The translations under genes were made by a program, and so were the position numbers. 64,000 nt of DNA from Litomosoides sigmodontis (lineage: Eukaryota; Nematoda; Chromadorea; Rhabditida; Onchocercidae), in contig OY718803.1 of NCBI GenBank assembly GCA_963070105.1, positions 9,529,823 through 9,593,822 of the forward strand, given 5' to 3'. Every line of letters begins with the position of its first letter. The stretch's first letter is position 1. Of the stretch, positions 1-8,759 are shown one piece after another. A model generated the notes under the pieces. That model worked only from the letters and a program-made list of their open reading frames with translations, made no database searches and had not been told where the DNA came from.

Positions 1-389
1 ACTGTGATAGTCATAGTTATTTTGAACTCATTGACGCCGATCATTTTTCAATGTTAACTAAGCTAGAATGCTAAGAACATTAAATTCTGCTTCCCTTTTT
101 TTGGCACACGCAAGAGCTTCATGCAGTTTTATATCAATGATTACTCATTTCTAATATTGAAACTTTTCGAAGAAAACATTTTTGTGATCAGTAGATCTCT
201 CATTCTCTTTCTTTTTTTCAAATTTCCACCTATTGACTCCATTTTTCCAGTATTTCAAGATTGGAATATCAGTTATTATCACTTGTCACACCAACTTCAT
301 CAATTAAAGAGCATTTCTCACAAGTATCAACGGCTTCTAAATATATTATTTAAAATACTTTTATGGCACGTGCGTTGCAATAGAAAACT
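1..389. other. AT-rich single-copy flank, no gene seen
   Basis: This is the only stretch of the window that does not belong to the array. It is AT-rich with several T runs. One open frame (121-450, +) crosses the junction into repeat DNA, has no recognisable domain and is taken as chance. I see no tRNA, snRNA or transposon terminus here. Confidence 0.7.
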
Positions 390-474
390 TTTTCCATCTA
401 GTACTCCTGCGATAGCAATCCACCGATCGCTGGATGCAGCACAACCATAACTACACGATGCGCATGAGGTCGTC

Positions 475-581
475 GGTTTAAATACCCAAGTTTGAGGTAA
501 TTGAGCGTTTCGGCCCAGAGTTTCGGCTTCTGTGGCTTGAAGAAAAATTTTGGAACGTCCTGCTATATAGCGGGGCAACAT
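475..581 (+). ncRNA. sls-1: SL1 RNA, divergent array-edge copy
   Basis: First copy of the array. It differs from all others inside the RNA: T482A (leader residue 8, GGTTTAAATACCC) and T506C (GAGCG for GAGTG). T482A removes an A-U pair from stem I and changes the trans-spliced leader itself, so this copy is a likely pseudogene or would yield a variant leader. The upstream region is that of a 5S-bearing unit (CCATCTAGTACTCCTGCG), but the 5S gene is missing because the array is cut at 390. Promoter ATC, stem G. Decay at array edges is expected where homogenisation is weak. Confidence 0.85.
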
Positions 582-699
582 AACATTGTTTAGGAGTCAT
601 CGTAGAAAGGACGTTGCACGGTACATGTCGATCACGTTTCAATATTGCTTAGGAGTCATCGTAGAACGGACGCTGCACGGCACACGTCGATCACGTTTC
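582..699 (+). repeat. 59-bp sub-repeat doublet downstream of SL1 (representative)
   Basis: Two head-to-tail 59-bp copies (582-640 and 641-699), each containing ATTG(C/T)TTAGGAGTCATCG and ending in ATCACGTTTC. They differ at GAAAGG/GAACGG, ACGTTG/ACGCTG and GGTACATG/GGCACACG. Class-336 and class-304 units carry the doublet. Class-277, class-245 and 5S-bearing units carry a single copy, which explains the 59-bp size steps. The element starts right after the SL1 RNA 3' hairpin, so it may hold 3'-end formation signals; that is inference. Confidence 0.9.
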
Positions 700-709
700 C
701 TTCAACATT

Positions 710-741
710 GCATGCGAGCAGGTGCTTTTGCAACTTGCATT
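710..741 (+). repeat. Optional 32-bp hairpin element (representative)
   Basis: Present in class-336 and class-277 units, absent from class-304, class-245 and 5S units, where CAACATT joins CCTTCAATA directly. It lies between CATT direct repeats. Positions 718-725 (GCAGGTGC) pair with 730-738 (GCAACTTGC) across a TTTT loop, with one G-T pair and one bulged A. It sits about 100 to 70 bp upstream of the SL1 start. Function unknown. Confidence 0.85.
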
Positions 742-751
742 CCTTCAATAA

Positions 752-785
752 CAATCCACCGATCGCTGGATGCAGCACAACCATA
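752..785 (+). promoter_or_regulatory. Invariant SL1 upstream block, candidate PSE (representative)
   Basis: This covers -59 to -26 of the SL1 at 811, including CCACCGATCGCTGGATGCAG. I saw no difference in it between copies, while bases at -60, -25, -23 and -12 vary and the DNA further upstream is replaced altogether in 5S-bearing units. Nematode SL RNA genes are known to use a snRNA-type proximal sequence element at about this distance, so this is the best candidate. No TATA box is evident. Assignment rests on position and invariance, not on a motif match. Confidence 0.6.
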
Positions 786-810
786 CCTACACGATGCGGA
801 TGAGGTCGTC

Positions 811-917
811 GGTTTAATTACCCAAGTTTGAGGTAATTGAGTGTTTCGGCCCAGAGTTTCGGCTTCTGTGGCTTGAAGAAAAATTTTGGAACGTCCTGCT
901 ATATAGCGGGACAACAT
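811..917 (+). ncRNA. sls-1: SL1 spliced leader RNA (reference copy)
   Basis: The 22-nt leader starts GGTTTAATTACCCAAG and ends in GTTTGAG before the splice donor GGTAATT. It is the conserved nematode SL1, donated to pre-mRNA 5' ends by trans-splicing. Stem I pairs leader AATTACC with GGTAATT across the donor site. A second stem (CAGAG/CTTCTG) surrounds TTTCGG. The Sm site AATTTTGG is at RNA residues 72-79. The 3' hairpin is GTCCTGC-TATATA-GCGGGAC, seven pairs. The length of about 102-107 nt fits SL1 RNAs. Candidate PSE at -59 to -26; a 59-bp sub-repeat follows. Class 336, promoter CTG, stem A. Confidence 0.97.
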
Positions 918-1087
918 AATATTGCTTAGGAGTCATCGTAGAACGGACGCTGCACGATACACGTCGATCACGTTTCCTTCAACATTGCATGCGAGCAGGT
1001 GCTTTTGCAACTTGCATTCCTTCAATAACAATCCACCGATCGCTGGATGCAGCACAACCATACCTACACGATGCGGATGAGGTCGTC

Positions 1088-1194
1088 GGTTTAATTACCC
1101 AAGTTTGAGGTAATTGAGTGTTTCGGCCCAGAGTTTCGGCTTCTGTGGCTTGAAGAAAAATTTTGGAACGTCCTGCTATATAGCGGGACAACAT
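1088..1194 (+). ncRNA. sls-1: SL1 RNA
   Basis: Class 277, promoter CTG, stem A. Confidence 0.96.
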
Positions 1195-1364
1195 AATATT
1201 GCTTAGGAGTCATCGTAGAACGGACGCTGCACGATACACGTCGATCACGTTTCCTTCAACATTGCATGCGAGCAGGTGCTTTTGCAACTTGCATTCCTTC
1301 AATAACAATCCACCGATCGCTGGATGCAGCACAACCATAACCACACGATGCGGATGAGGTCGTC

Positions 1365-1471
1365 GGTTTAATTACCCAAGTTTGAGGTAATTGAGTGTTT
1401 CGGCCCAGAGTTTCGGCTTCTGTGGCTTGAAGAAAAATTTTGGAACGTCCTGCTATATAGCGGGGCAACAT
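1365..1471 (+). ncRNA. sls-1: SL1 RNA
   Basis: Class 277, promoter ACG (rare), stem G. The downstream doublet carries the private markers AACACTGCTTAGG and GGAGTTATCG. Confidence 0.96.
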
Positions 1472-1700
1472 AACACTGCTTAGGAGTCATCGTAGAACGG
1501 ACGTTGCACGGCACACGTCGATCACGTTTCAATATTGCTTAGGAGTTATCGTAGAACGGACGCTGCACGGCACACGTCGATCACGTTTCCTTCAACATTG
1601 CATGCGAGCAGGTGCTTTTGCAACTTGCATTCCTTCAATAACAATCCACCGATCGCTGGATGCAGCACAACCATACCTACACGATGCGGATGAGGTCGTC

Positions 1701-1807
1701 GGTTTAATTACCCAAGTTTGAGGTAATTGAGTGTTTCGGCCCAGAGTTTCGGCTTCTGTGGCTTGAAGAAAAATTTTGGAACGTCCTGCTATATAGCGGG
1801 ACAACAT
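1701..1807 (+). ncRNA. sls-1: SL1 RNA
   Basis: Class 336, promoter CTG, stem A. Confidence 0.96.
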
Positions 1808-1977
1808 AATATTGCTTAGGAGTCATCGTAGAACGGACGCTGCACGATACACGTCGATCACGTTTCCTTCAACATTGCATGCGAGCAGGTGCTTTTGCAA
1901 CTTGCATTCCTTCAATAACAATCCACCGATCGCTGGATGCAGCACAACCATAACCACACGATGCGCATGAGGTCGTC

Positions 1978-2084
1978 GGTTTAATTACCCAAGTTTGAGG
2001 TAATTGAGTGTTTCGGCCCAGAGTTTCGGCTTCTGTGGCTTGAAGAAAAATTTTGGAACGTCCTGCTATATAGCGGGGCAACAT
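1978..2084 (+). ncRNA. sls-1: SL1 RNA
   Basis: Class 277, promoter ACC, stem G. Confidence 0.96.
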
Positions 2085-2313
2085 AACATTGCTTAGGAGT
2101 CATCGTAGAAAGGACGTTGCACGGTACATGTCGATCACGTTTCAATATTGCTTAGGAGTCATCGTAGAACGGACGCTGCACGGCACACGTCGATCACGTT
2201 TCCTTCAACATTGCATGCGAGCAGGTGCTTTTGCAACTTGCATTCCTTCAATAACAATCCACCGATCGCTGGATGCAGCACAACCATACCTACACGATGC
2301 GGATGAGGTCGTC

Positions 2314-2420
2314 GGTTTAATTACCCAAGTTTGAGGTAATTGAGTGTTTCGGCCCAGAGTTTCGGCTTCTGTGGCTTGAAGAAAAATTTTGGAACGTCCT
2401 GCTATATAGCGGGACAACAT
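2314..2420 (+). ncRNA. sls-1: SL1 RNA
   Basis: Class 336, promoter CTG, stem A. Confidence 0.96.
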
Positions 2421-2590
2421 AATATTGCTTAGGAGTCATCGTAGAACGGACGCTGCACGATACACGTCGATCACGTTTCCTTCAACATTGCATGCGAGCA
2501 GGTGCTTTTGCAACTTGCATTCCTTCAATAACAATCCACCGATCGCTGGATGCAGCACAACCATAACCACACGATGCGCATGAGGTCGTC

Positions 2591-2697
2591 GGTTTAATTA
2601 CCCAAGTTTGAGGTAATTGAGTGTTTCGGCCCAGAGTTTCGGCTTCTGTGGCTTGAAGAAAAATTTTGGAACGTCCTGCTATATAGCGGGACAACAT
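2591..2697 (+). ncRNA. sls-1: SL1 RNA
   Basis: Class 277, promoter ACC, stem A. Confidence 0.96.
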
Positions 2698-2926
2698 AAT
2701 ATTGCTTAGGAGTCATCGTAGAACGGACGTTGCACGGCACACGTCGATCACGTTTCAATATTGCTTAGGAGTCATCGTAGAACGGACGCTGCACGGCACA
2801 CGTCGATCACGTTTCCTTCAACATTGCATGCGAGCAGGTGCTTTTGCAACTTGCATTCCTTCAATAACAATCCACCGATCGCTGGATGCAGCACAACCAT
2901 ACCTACACGATGCGGATGAGGTCGTC

Positions 2927-3033
2927 GGTTTAATTACCCAAGTTTGAGGTAATTGAGTGTTTCGGCCCAGAGTTTCGGCTTCTGTGGCTTGAAGAAAAAT
3001 TTTGGAACGTCCTGCTATATAGCGGGGCAACAT
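2927..3033 (+). ncRNA. sls-1: SL1 RNA
   Basis: Class 336, promoter CTG, stem G. Confidence 0.96.
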
Positions 3034-3092
3034 AACATTGCTTAGGAGTCATCGTAGAACGGACGCTGCACGATACATGTTGATCACGTTTC

Positions 3093-3208
3093 CGTCAAGA
3101 TGATATGCCAACGTGGGACACTAAATAGTGATTACAAAATGGCGGTATTACAAAGGAAAAGGGCGGTAGTACAAAAGGAATGTTATCTAGCCATTTAACG
3201 ACGTAAGT
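3093..3208 (+). promoter_or_regulatory. 5S upstream spacer (representative)
   Basis: 116 bp found only in front of 5S genes. It contains a perfect inverted repeat, CACTA-AA-TAGTG (3119-3130), and two near-identical direct repeats, GGCGGTATTACAAAGGA (3141-3157) and GGCGGTAGTACAAAAGGA (3162-3179). No coding potential. Copies differ at a GATATGCC/GATATGCG site. Role in 5S transcription is possible but not shown. Confidence 0.75.
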
Positions 3209-3327
3209 GCCTACGACCATACCACGTTGAAAGCACGACATCTCGTCCGATCTGTCAAGTTAAGCAACGTTGGGCCTGGTTAGTACTTGGATCGGAGACG
3301 GCCTGGGAATCCCAGGTGTTGTAGACA
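3209..3327 (+). rRNA. 5S rRNA: 5S rRNA (reference copy)
   Basis: 119-nt 5S ribosomal RNA, part of the large-subunit central protuberance. It starts GCCTACGACCATACCACG, as metazoan 5S genes do, and keeps the universal AAGTTAAGCAACG region. The internal Pol III promoter is present: A box at residues 50-61, and the C box region GGATCGGAGACGGCCTGGGA at 81-100. Residues 1-9 pair with 110-118 (helix I), except that C2 faces A117, a mismatch in this haplotype (C2). A T6 terminator follows at +4. The next SL1 starts 96 bp downstream on the same strand. Upstream spacer has GATATGCC (C2/gcc haplotype). Confidence 0.97.
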
Positions 3328-3330
3328 TCG

Positions 3331-3336
3331 TTTTTT
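3331..3336 (+). terminator. Pol III T6 terminator of 5S (representative)
   Basis: Six T residues start 4 nt after the 5S 3' end, followed by GA and a further T4. T runs of this size terminate RNA polymerase III. I found it after every 5S copy inspected, 88-93 bp before the next SL1 start. Confidence 0.9.
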
Positions 3337-3423
3337 GATTTTCCATCTAGTACTCCTGCGATAGCAATCCACCGATCGCTGGATGCAGCACAACCATAAC
3401 TACACGATGCGCATGAGGTCGTC

Positions 3424-3530
3424 GGTTTAATTACCCAAGTTTGAGGTAATTGAGTGTTTCGGCCCAGAGTTTCGGCTTCTGTGGCTTGAAGAAAAATTTT
3501 GGAACGTCCTGCTATATAGCGGGGCAACAT
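3424..3530 (+). ncRNA. sls-1: SL1 RNA
   Basis: Class 497, promoter ATC, stem G. Confidence 0.96.
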
Positions 3531-3727
3531 AACATTGCTTAGGAGTCATCGTAGAACGGACGTTGCACGGCACACGTCGATCACGTTTCAATATTGCTTA
3601 GGAGTCATCGTAGAACGGACGCTGCACGGCACACGTCGATCACGTTTCCTTCAACATTCCTTCAATAGCAATCCACCGATCGCTGGATGCAGCACAACCA
3701 TAACTACACGATGCGGATGAGGTCGTC

Positions 3728-3834
3728 GGTTTAATTACCCAAGTTTGAGGTAATTGAGTGTTTCGGCCCAGAGTTTCGGCTTCTGTGGCTTGAAGAAAAA
3801 TTTTGGAACGTCCTGCTATATAGCGGGGCAACAT
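3728..3834 (+). ncRNA. sls-1: SL1 RNA
   Basis: Class 304 (no 32-bp element), promoter ATG (rare), stem G. Confidence 0.96.
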
Positions 3835-4009
3835 AACATTGCTTAGGAGTCATCGTAGAACGGACGCTGCACGATACATGTTGATCACGTTTCCGTCAAG
3901 ATGATATGCCAACGTGGGACACTAAATAGTGATTACAAAATGGCGGTATTACAAAGGAAAAGGGCGGTAGTACAAAAGGAATGTTATCTAGCCATTTAAC
4001 GACGTAAGT

Positions 4010-4128
4010 GCCTACGACCATACCACGTTGAAAGCACGACATCTCGTCCGATCTGTCAAGTTAAGCAACGTTGGGCCTGGTTAGTACTTGGATCGGAGAC
4101 GGCCTGGGAATCCCAGGTGTTGTAGACA
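4010..4128 (+). rRNA. 5S rRNA: 5S rRNA
   Basis: C2/gcc haplotype, like 3209. It serves the unit whose SL1 starts at 4225. Confidence 0.97.
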
Positions 4129-4224
4129 TCGTTTTTTGATTTTCCATCTAGTACTCCTGCGATAGCAATCCACCGATCGCTGGATGCAGCACAACCATAA
4201 CTACACGATGCGCATGAGGTCGTC

Positions 4225-4331
4225 GGTTTAATTACCCAAGTTTGAGGTAATTGAGTGTTTCGGCCCAGAGTTTCGGCTTCTGTGGCTTGAAGAAAAATTT
4301 TGGAACGTCCTGCTATATAGCGGGACAACAT
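4225..4331 (+). ncRNA. sls-1: SL1 RNA
   Basis: Class 497, promoter ATC, stem A. Confidence 0.96.
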
Positions 4332-4560
4332 AATATTGCTTAGGAGTCATCGTAGAACGGACGTTGCACGGTACATGTCGATCACGTTTCAATATTGCTT
4401 AGGAGTCATCGTAGAACGGACGCTGCACGGCACACGTCGATCACGTTTCCTTCAACATTGCATGCGAGCAGGTGCTTTTGCAACTTGCATTCCTTCAATA
4501 ACAATCCACCGATCGCTGGATGCAGCACAACCATACCTACACGATGCGGATGAGGTCGTC

Positions 4561-4667
4561 GGTTTAATTACCCAAGTTTGAGGTAATTGAGTGTTTCGGC
4601 CCAGAGTTTCGGCTTCTGTGGCTTGAAGAAAAATTTTGGAACGTCCTGCTATATAGCGGGACAACAT
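4561..4667 (+). ncRNA. sls-1: SL1 RNA
   Basis: Class 336, promoter CTG, stem A. Confidence 0.96.
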
Positions 4668-4896
4668 AATATTGCTTAGGAGTCATCGTAGAACGGACGT
4701 TGCACGGCACACGTCGATCACGTTTCAATATTGCTTAGGAGTCATCGTAGAACGGACGCTGCACGGCACACGTCGATCACGTTTCCTTCAACATTGCATG
4801 CGAGCAGGTGCTTTTGCAACTTGCATTCCTTCAATAACAATCCACCGATCGCTGGATGCAGCACAACCATACCTACACGATGCGGATGAGGTCGTC

Positions 4897-5003
4897 GGTT
4901 TAATTACCCAAGTTTGAGGTAATTGAGTGTTTCGGCCCAGAGTTTCGGCTTCTGTGGCTTGAAGAAAAATTTTGGAACGTCCTGCTATATAGCGGGGCAA
5001 CAT
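4897..5003 (+). ncRNA. sls-1: SL1 RNA
   Basis: Class 336, promoter CTG, stem G. Confidence 0.96.
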
Positions 5004-5232
5004 AACATTGCTTAGGAGTCATCGTAGAAAGGACGTTGCACGGTACATGTCGATCACGTTTCAATATTGCTTAGGAGTCATCGTAGAACGGACGCTGCAC
5101 GGCACACGTCGATCACGTTTCCTTCAACATTGCATGCGAGCAGGTGCTTTTGCAACTTGCATTCCTTCAATAACAATCCACCGATCGCTGGATGCAGCAC
5201 AACCATACCTACACGATGCGGATGAGGTCGTC

Positions 5233-5339
5233 GGTTTAATTACCCAAGTTTGAGGTAATTGAGTGTTTCGGCCCAGAGTTTCGGCTTCTGTGGCTTGAAG
5301 AAAAATTTTGGAACGTCCTGCTATATAGCGGGACAACAT
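5233..5339 (+). ncRNA. sls-1: SL1 RNA
   Basis: Class 336, promoter CTG, stem A. Confidence 0.96.
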
Positions 5340-5509
5340 AATATTGCTTAGGAGTCATCGTAGAACGGACGCTGCACGATACACGTCGATCACGTTTCCT
5401 TCAACATTGCATGCGAGCAGGTGCTTTTGCAACTTGCATTCCTTCAATAACAATCCACCGATCGCTGGATGCAGCACAACCATAACCACACGATGCGCAT
5501 GAGGTCGTC

Positions 5510-5616
5510 GGTTTAATTACCCAAGTTTGAGGTAATTGAGTGTTTCGGCCCAGAGTTTCGGCTTCTGTGGCTTGAAGAAAAATTTTGGAACGTCCTGCTA
5601 TATAGCGGGACAACAT
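5510..5616 (+). ncRNA. sls-1: SL1 RNA
   Basis: Class 277, promoter ACC, stem A. Confidence 0.96.
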
Positions 5617-5845
5617 AATATTGCTTAGGAGTCATCGTAGAACGGACGTTGCACGGCACACGTCGATCACGTTTCAATATTGCTTAGGAGTCATCGTAGA
5701 ACGGACGCTGCACGGCACACGTCGATCACGTTTCCTTCAACATTGCATGCGAGCAGGTGCTTTTGCAACTTGCATTCCTTCAATAACAATCCACCGATCG
5801 CTGGATGCAGCACAACCATAACCACACGATGCGCATGAGGTCGTC

Positions 5846-5952
5846 GGTTTAATTACCCAAGTTTGAGGTAATTGAGTGTTTCGGCCCAGAGTTTCGGCTT
5901 CTGTGGCTTGAAGAAAAATTTTGGAACGTCCTGCTATATAGCGGGGCAACAT
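5846..5952 (+). ncRNA. sls-1: SL1 RNA
   Basis: Class 336, promoter ACC, stem G. Confidence 0.96.
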
Positions 5953-6181
5953 AACATTGCTTAGGAGTCATCGTAGAACGGACGTTGCACGGCACACGTC
6001 GATCACGTTTCAATATTGCTTAGGAGTCATCGTAGAACGGACGCTGCACGGCACACGTCGATCACGTTTCCTTCAACATTGCATGCGAGCAGGTGCTTTT
6101 GCAACTTGCATTCCTTCAATAACAATCCACCGATCGCTGGATGCAGCACAACCATACCTACACGATGCGGATGAGGTCGTC

Positions 6182-6288
6182 GGTTTAATTACCCAAGTTT
6201 GAGGTAATTGAGTGTTTCGGCCCAGAGTTTCGGCTTCTGTGGCTTGAAGAAAAATTTTGGAACGTCCTGCTATATAGCGGGACAACAT
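6182..6288 (+). ncRNA. sls-1: SL1 RNA
   Basis: Class 336, promoter CTG, stem A. Confidence 0.96.
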
Positions 6289-6463
6289 AATATTGCTTAG
6301 GAGTCATCGTAGAACGGACGCTGCACGATACATGTTGATCACGTTTCCGTCAAGATGATATGCCAACGTGGGACACTAAATAGTGATTACAAAATGGCGG
6401 TATTACAAAGGAAAAGGGCGGTAGTACAAAAGGAATGTTATCTAGCCATTTAACGACGTAAGT

Positions 6464-6582
6464 GCCTACGACCATACCACGTTGAAAGCACGACATCTCG
6501 TCCGATCTGTCAAGTTAAGCAACGTTGGGCCTGGTTAGTACTTGGATCGGAGACGGCCTGGGAATCCCAGGTGTTGTAGACA
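6464..6582 (+). rRNA. 5S rRNA: 5S rRNA
   Basis: C2/gcc haplotype; SL1 follows at 6679. Confidence 0.97.
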
Positions 6583-6678
6583 TCGTTTTTTGATTTTCCA
6601 TCTAGTACTCCTGCGATAGCAATCCACCGATCGCTGGATGCAGCACAACCATAACTACACGATGCGCATGAGGTCGTC

Positions 6679-6785
6679 GGTTTAATTACCCAAGTTTGAG
6701 GTAATTGAGTGTTTCGGCCCAGAGTTTCGGCTTCTGTGGCTTGAAGAAAAATTTTGGAACGTCCTGCTATATAGCGGGGCAACAT
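6679..6785 (+). ncRNA. sls-1: SL1 RNA
   Basis: Class 497, promoter ATC, stem G. Confidence 0.96.
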
Positions 6786-7014
6786 AACATTGCTTAGGAG
6801 TCATCGTAGAAAGGACGTTGCACGGTACATGTCGATCACGTTTCAATATTGCTTAGGAGTCATCGTAGAACGGACGCTGCACGGCACACGTCGATCACGT
6901 TTCCTTCAACATTGCATGCGAGCAGGTGCTTTTGCAACTTGCATTCCTTCAATAACAATCCACCGATCGCTGGATGCAGCACAACCATACCTACACGATG
7001 CGGATGAGGTCGTC

Positions 7015-7121
7015 GGTTTAATTACCCAAGTTTGAGGTAATTGAGTGTTTCGGCCCAGAGTTTCGGCTTCTGTGGCTTGAAGAAAAATTTTGGAACGTCC
7101 TGCTATATAGCGGGACAACAT
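7015..7121 (+). ncRNA. sls-1: SL1 RNA
   Basis: Class 336, promoter CTG, stem A. Confidence 0.96.
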
Positions 7122-7350
7122 AATATTGCTTAGGAGTCATCGTAGAACGGACGTTGCACGGTACATGTCGATCACGTTTCAATATTGCTTAGGAGTCATC
7201 GTAGAACGGACGCTGCACGGCACACGTCGATCACGTTTCCTTCAACATTGCATGCGAGCAGGTGCTTTTGCAACTTGCATTCCTTCAATAACAATCCACC
7301 GATCGCTGGATGCAGCACAACCATAACTACACGATGCGCATGAGGTCGTC

Positions 7351-7457
7351 GGTTTAATTACCCAAGTTTGAGGTAATTGAGTGTTTCGGCCCAGAGTTTC
7401 GGCTTCTGTGGCTTGAAGAAAAATTTTGGAACGTCCTGCTATATAGCGGGGCAACAT
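7351..7457 (+). ncRNA. sls-1: SL1 RNA
   Basis: Class 336, promoter ATC (5S-unit type without a 5S), stem G. Confidence 0.96.
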
Positions 7458-7686
7458 AACATTGCTTAGGAGTCATCGTAGAAAGGACGTTGCACGGTAC
7501 ATGTCGATCACGTTTCAATATTGCTTAGGAGTCATCGTAGAACGGACGCTGCACGGCACACGTCGATCACGTTTCCTTCAACATTGCATGCGAGCAGGTG
7601 CTTTTGCAACTTGCATTCCTTCAATAACAATCCACCGATCGCTGGATGCAGCACAACCATAACTACACGATGCGCATGAGGTCGTC

Positions 7687-7793
7687 GGTTTAATTACCCA
7701 AGTTTGAGGTAATTGAGTGTTTCGGCCCAGAGTTTCGGCTTCTGTGGCTTGAAGAAAAATTTTGGAACGTCCTGCTATATAGCGGGGCAACAT
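7687..7793 (+). ncRNA. sls-1: SL1 RNA
   Basis: Class 336, promoter ATC, stem G. Confidence 0.96.
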
Positions 7794-8022
7794 AACATTG
7801 CTTAGGAGTCATCGTAGAAAGGACGTTGCACGGTACATGTCGATCACGTTTCAATATTGCTTAGGAGTCATCGTAGAACGGACGCTGCACGGCACACGTC
7901 GATCACGTTTCCTTCAACATTGCATGCGAGCAGGTGCTTTTGCAACTTGCATTCCTTCAATAACAATCCACCGATCGCTGGATGCAGCACAACCATAACC
8001 ACACGATGCGCATGAGGTCGTC

Positions 8023-8129
8023 GGTTTAATTACCCAAGTTTGAGGTAATTGAGTGTTTCGGCCCAGAGTTTCGGCTTCTGTGGCTTGAAGAAAAATTTTG
8101 GAACGTCCTGCTATATAGCGGGACAACAT
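8023..8129 (+). ncRNA. sls-1: SL1 RNA
   Basis: Class 336, promoter ACC, stem A. Confidence 0.96.
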
Positions 8130-8358
8130 AATATTGCTTAGGAGTCATCGTAGAACGGACGTTGCACGGCACACGTCGATCACGTTTCAATATTGCTTAG
8201 GAGTCATCGTAGAACGGACGCTGCACGGCACACGTCGATCACGTTTCCTTCAACATTGCATGCGAGCAGGTGCTTTTGCAACTTGCATTCCTTCAATAAC
8301 AATCCACCGATCGCTGGATGCAGCACAACCATACCTACACGATGCGGATGAGGTCGTC

Positions 8359-8465
8359 GGTTTAATTACCCAAGTTTGAGGTAATTGAGTGTTTCGGCCC
8401 AGAGTTTCGGCTTCTGTGGCTTGAAGAAAAATTTTGGAACGTCCTGCTATATAGCGGGGCAACAT
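8359..8465 (+). ncRNA. sls-1: SL1 RNA
   Basis: Class 336, promoter CTG, stem G. Confidence 0.96.
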
Positions 8466-8640
8466 AACATTGCTTAGGAGTCATCGTAGAACGGACGCTG
8501 CACGATACATGTTGATCACGTTTCCGTCAAGATGATATGCCAACGTGGGACACTAAATAGTGATTACAAAATGGCGGTATTACAAAGGAAAAGGGCGGTA
8601 GTACAAAAGGAATGTTATCTAGCCATTTAACGACGTAAGT

Positions 8641-8759
8641 GCCTACGACCATACCACGTTGAAAGCACGACATCTCGTCCGATCTGTCAAGTTAAGCAAC
8701 GTTGGGCCTGGTTAGTACTTGGATCGGAGACGGCCTGGGAATCCCAGGTGTTGTAGACA
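8641..8759 (+). rRNA. 5S rRNA: 5S rRNA
   Basis: C2/gcc haplotype; closes 2,177-bp unit copy 1. Confidence 0.97.

Noticed and set aside
121..450. 109-codon frame at the left edge
   Set aside because: It crosses from AT-rich flank into repeat DNA, is low in complexity and rich in F, L and I, and has no recognised motif.
475..581. SL2-type spliced leader
   Set aside because: The leader differs from SL1 by one base only and keeps the SL1 ending CCCAAGTTTGAG, so it is an SL1 variant.
3093..3208. Transposon or MITE insertion carrying 5S
   Set aside because: The CACTA-AA-TAGTG inverted repeat is internal, not terminal, and I see no target-site duplication at the cassette ends.
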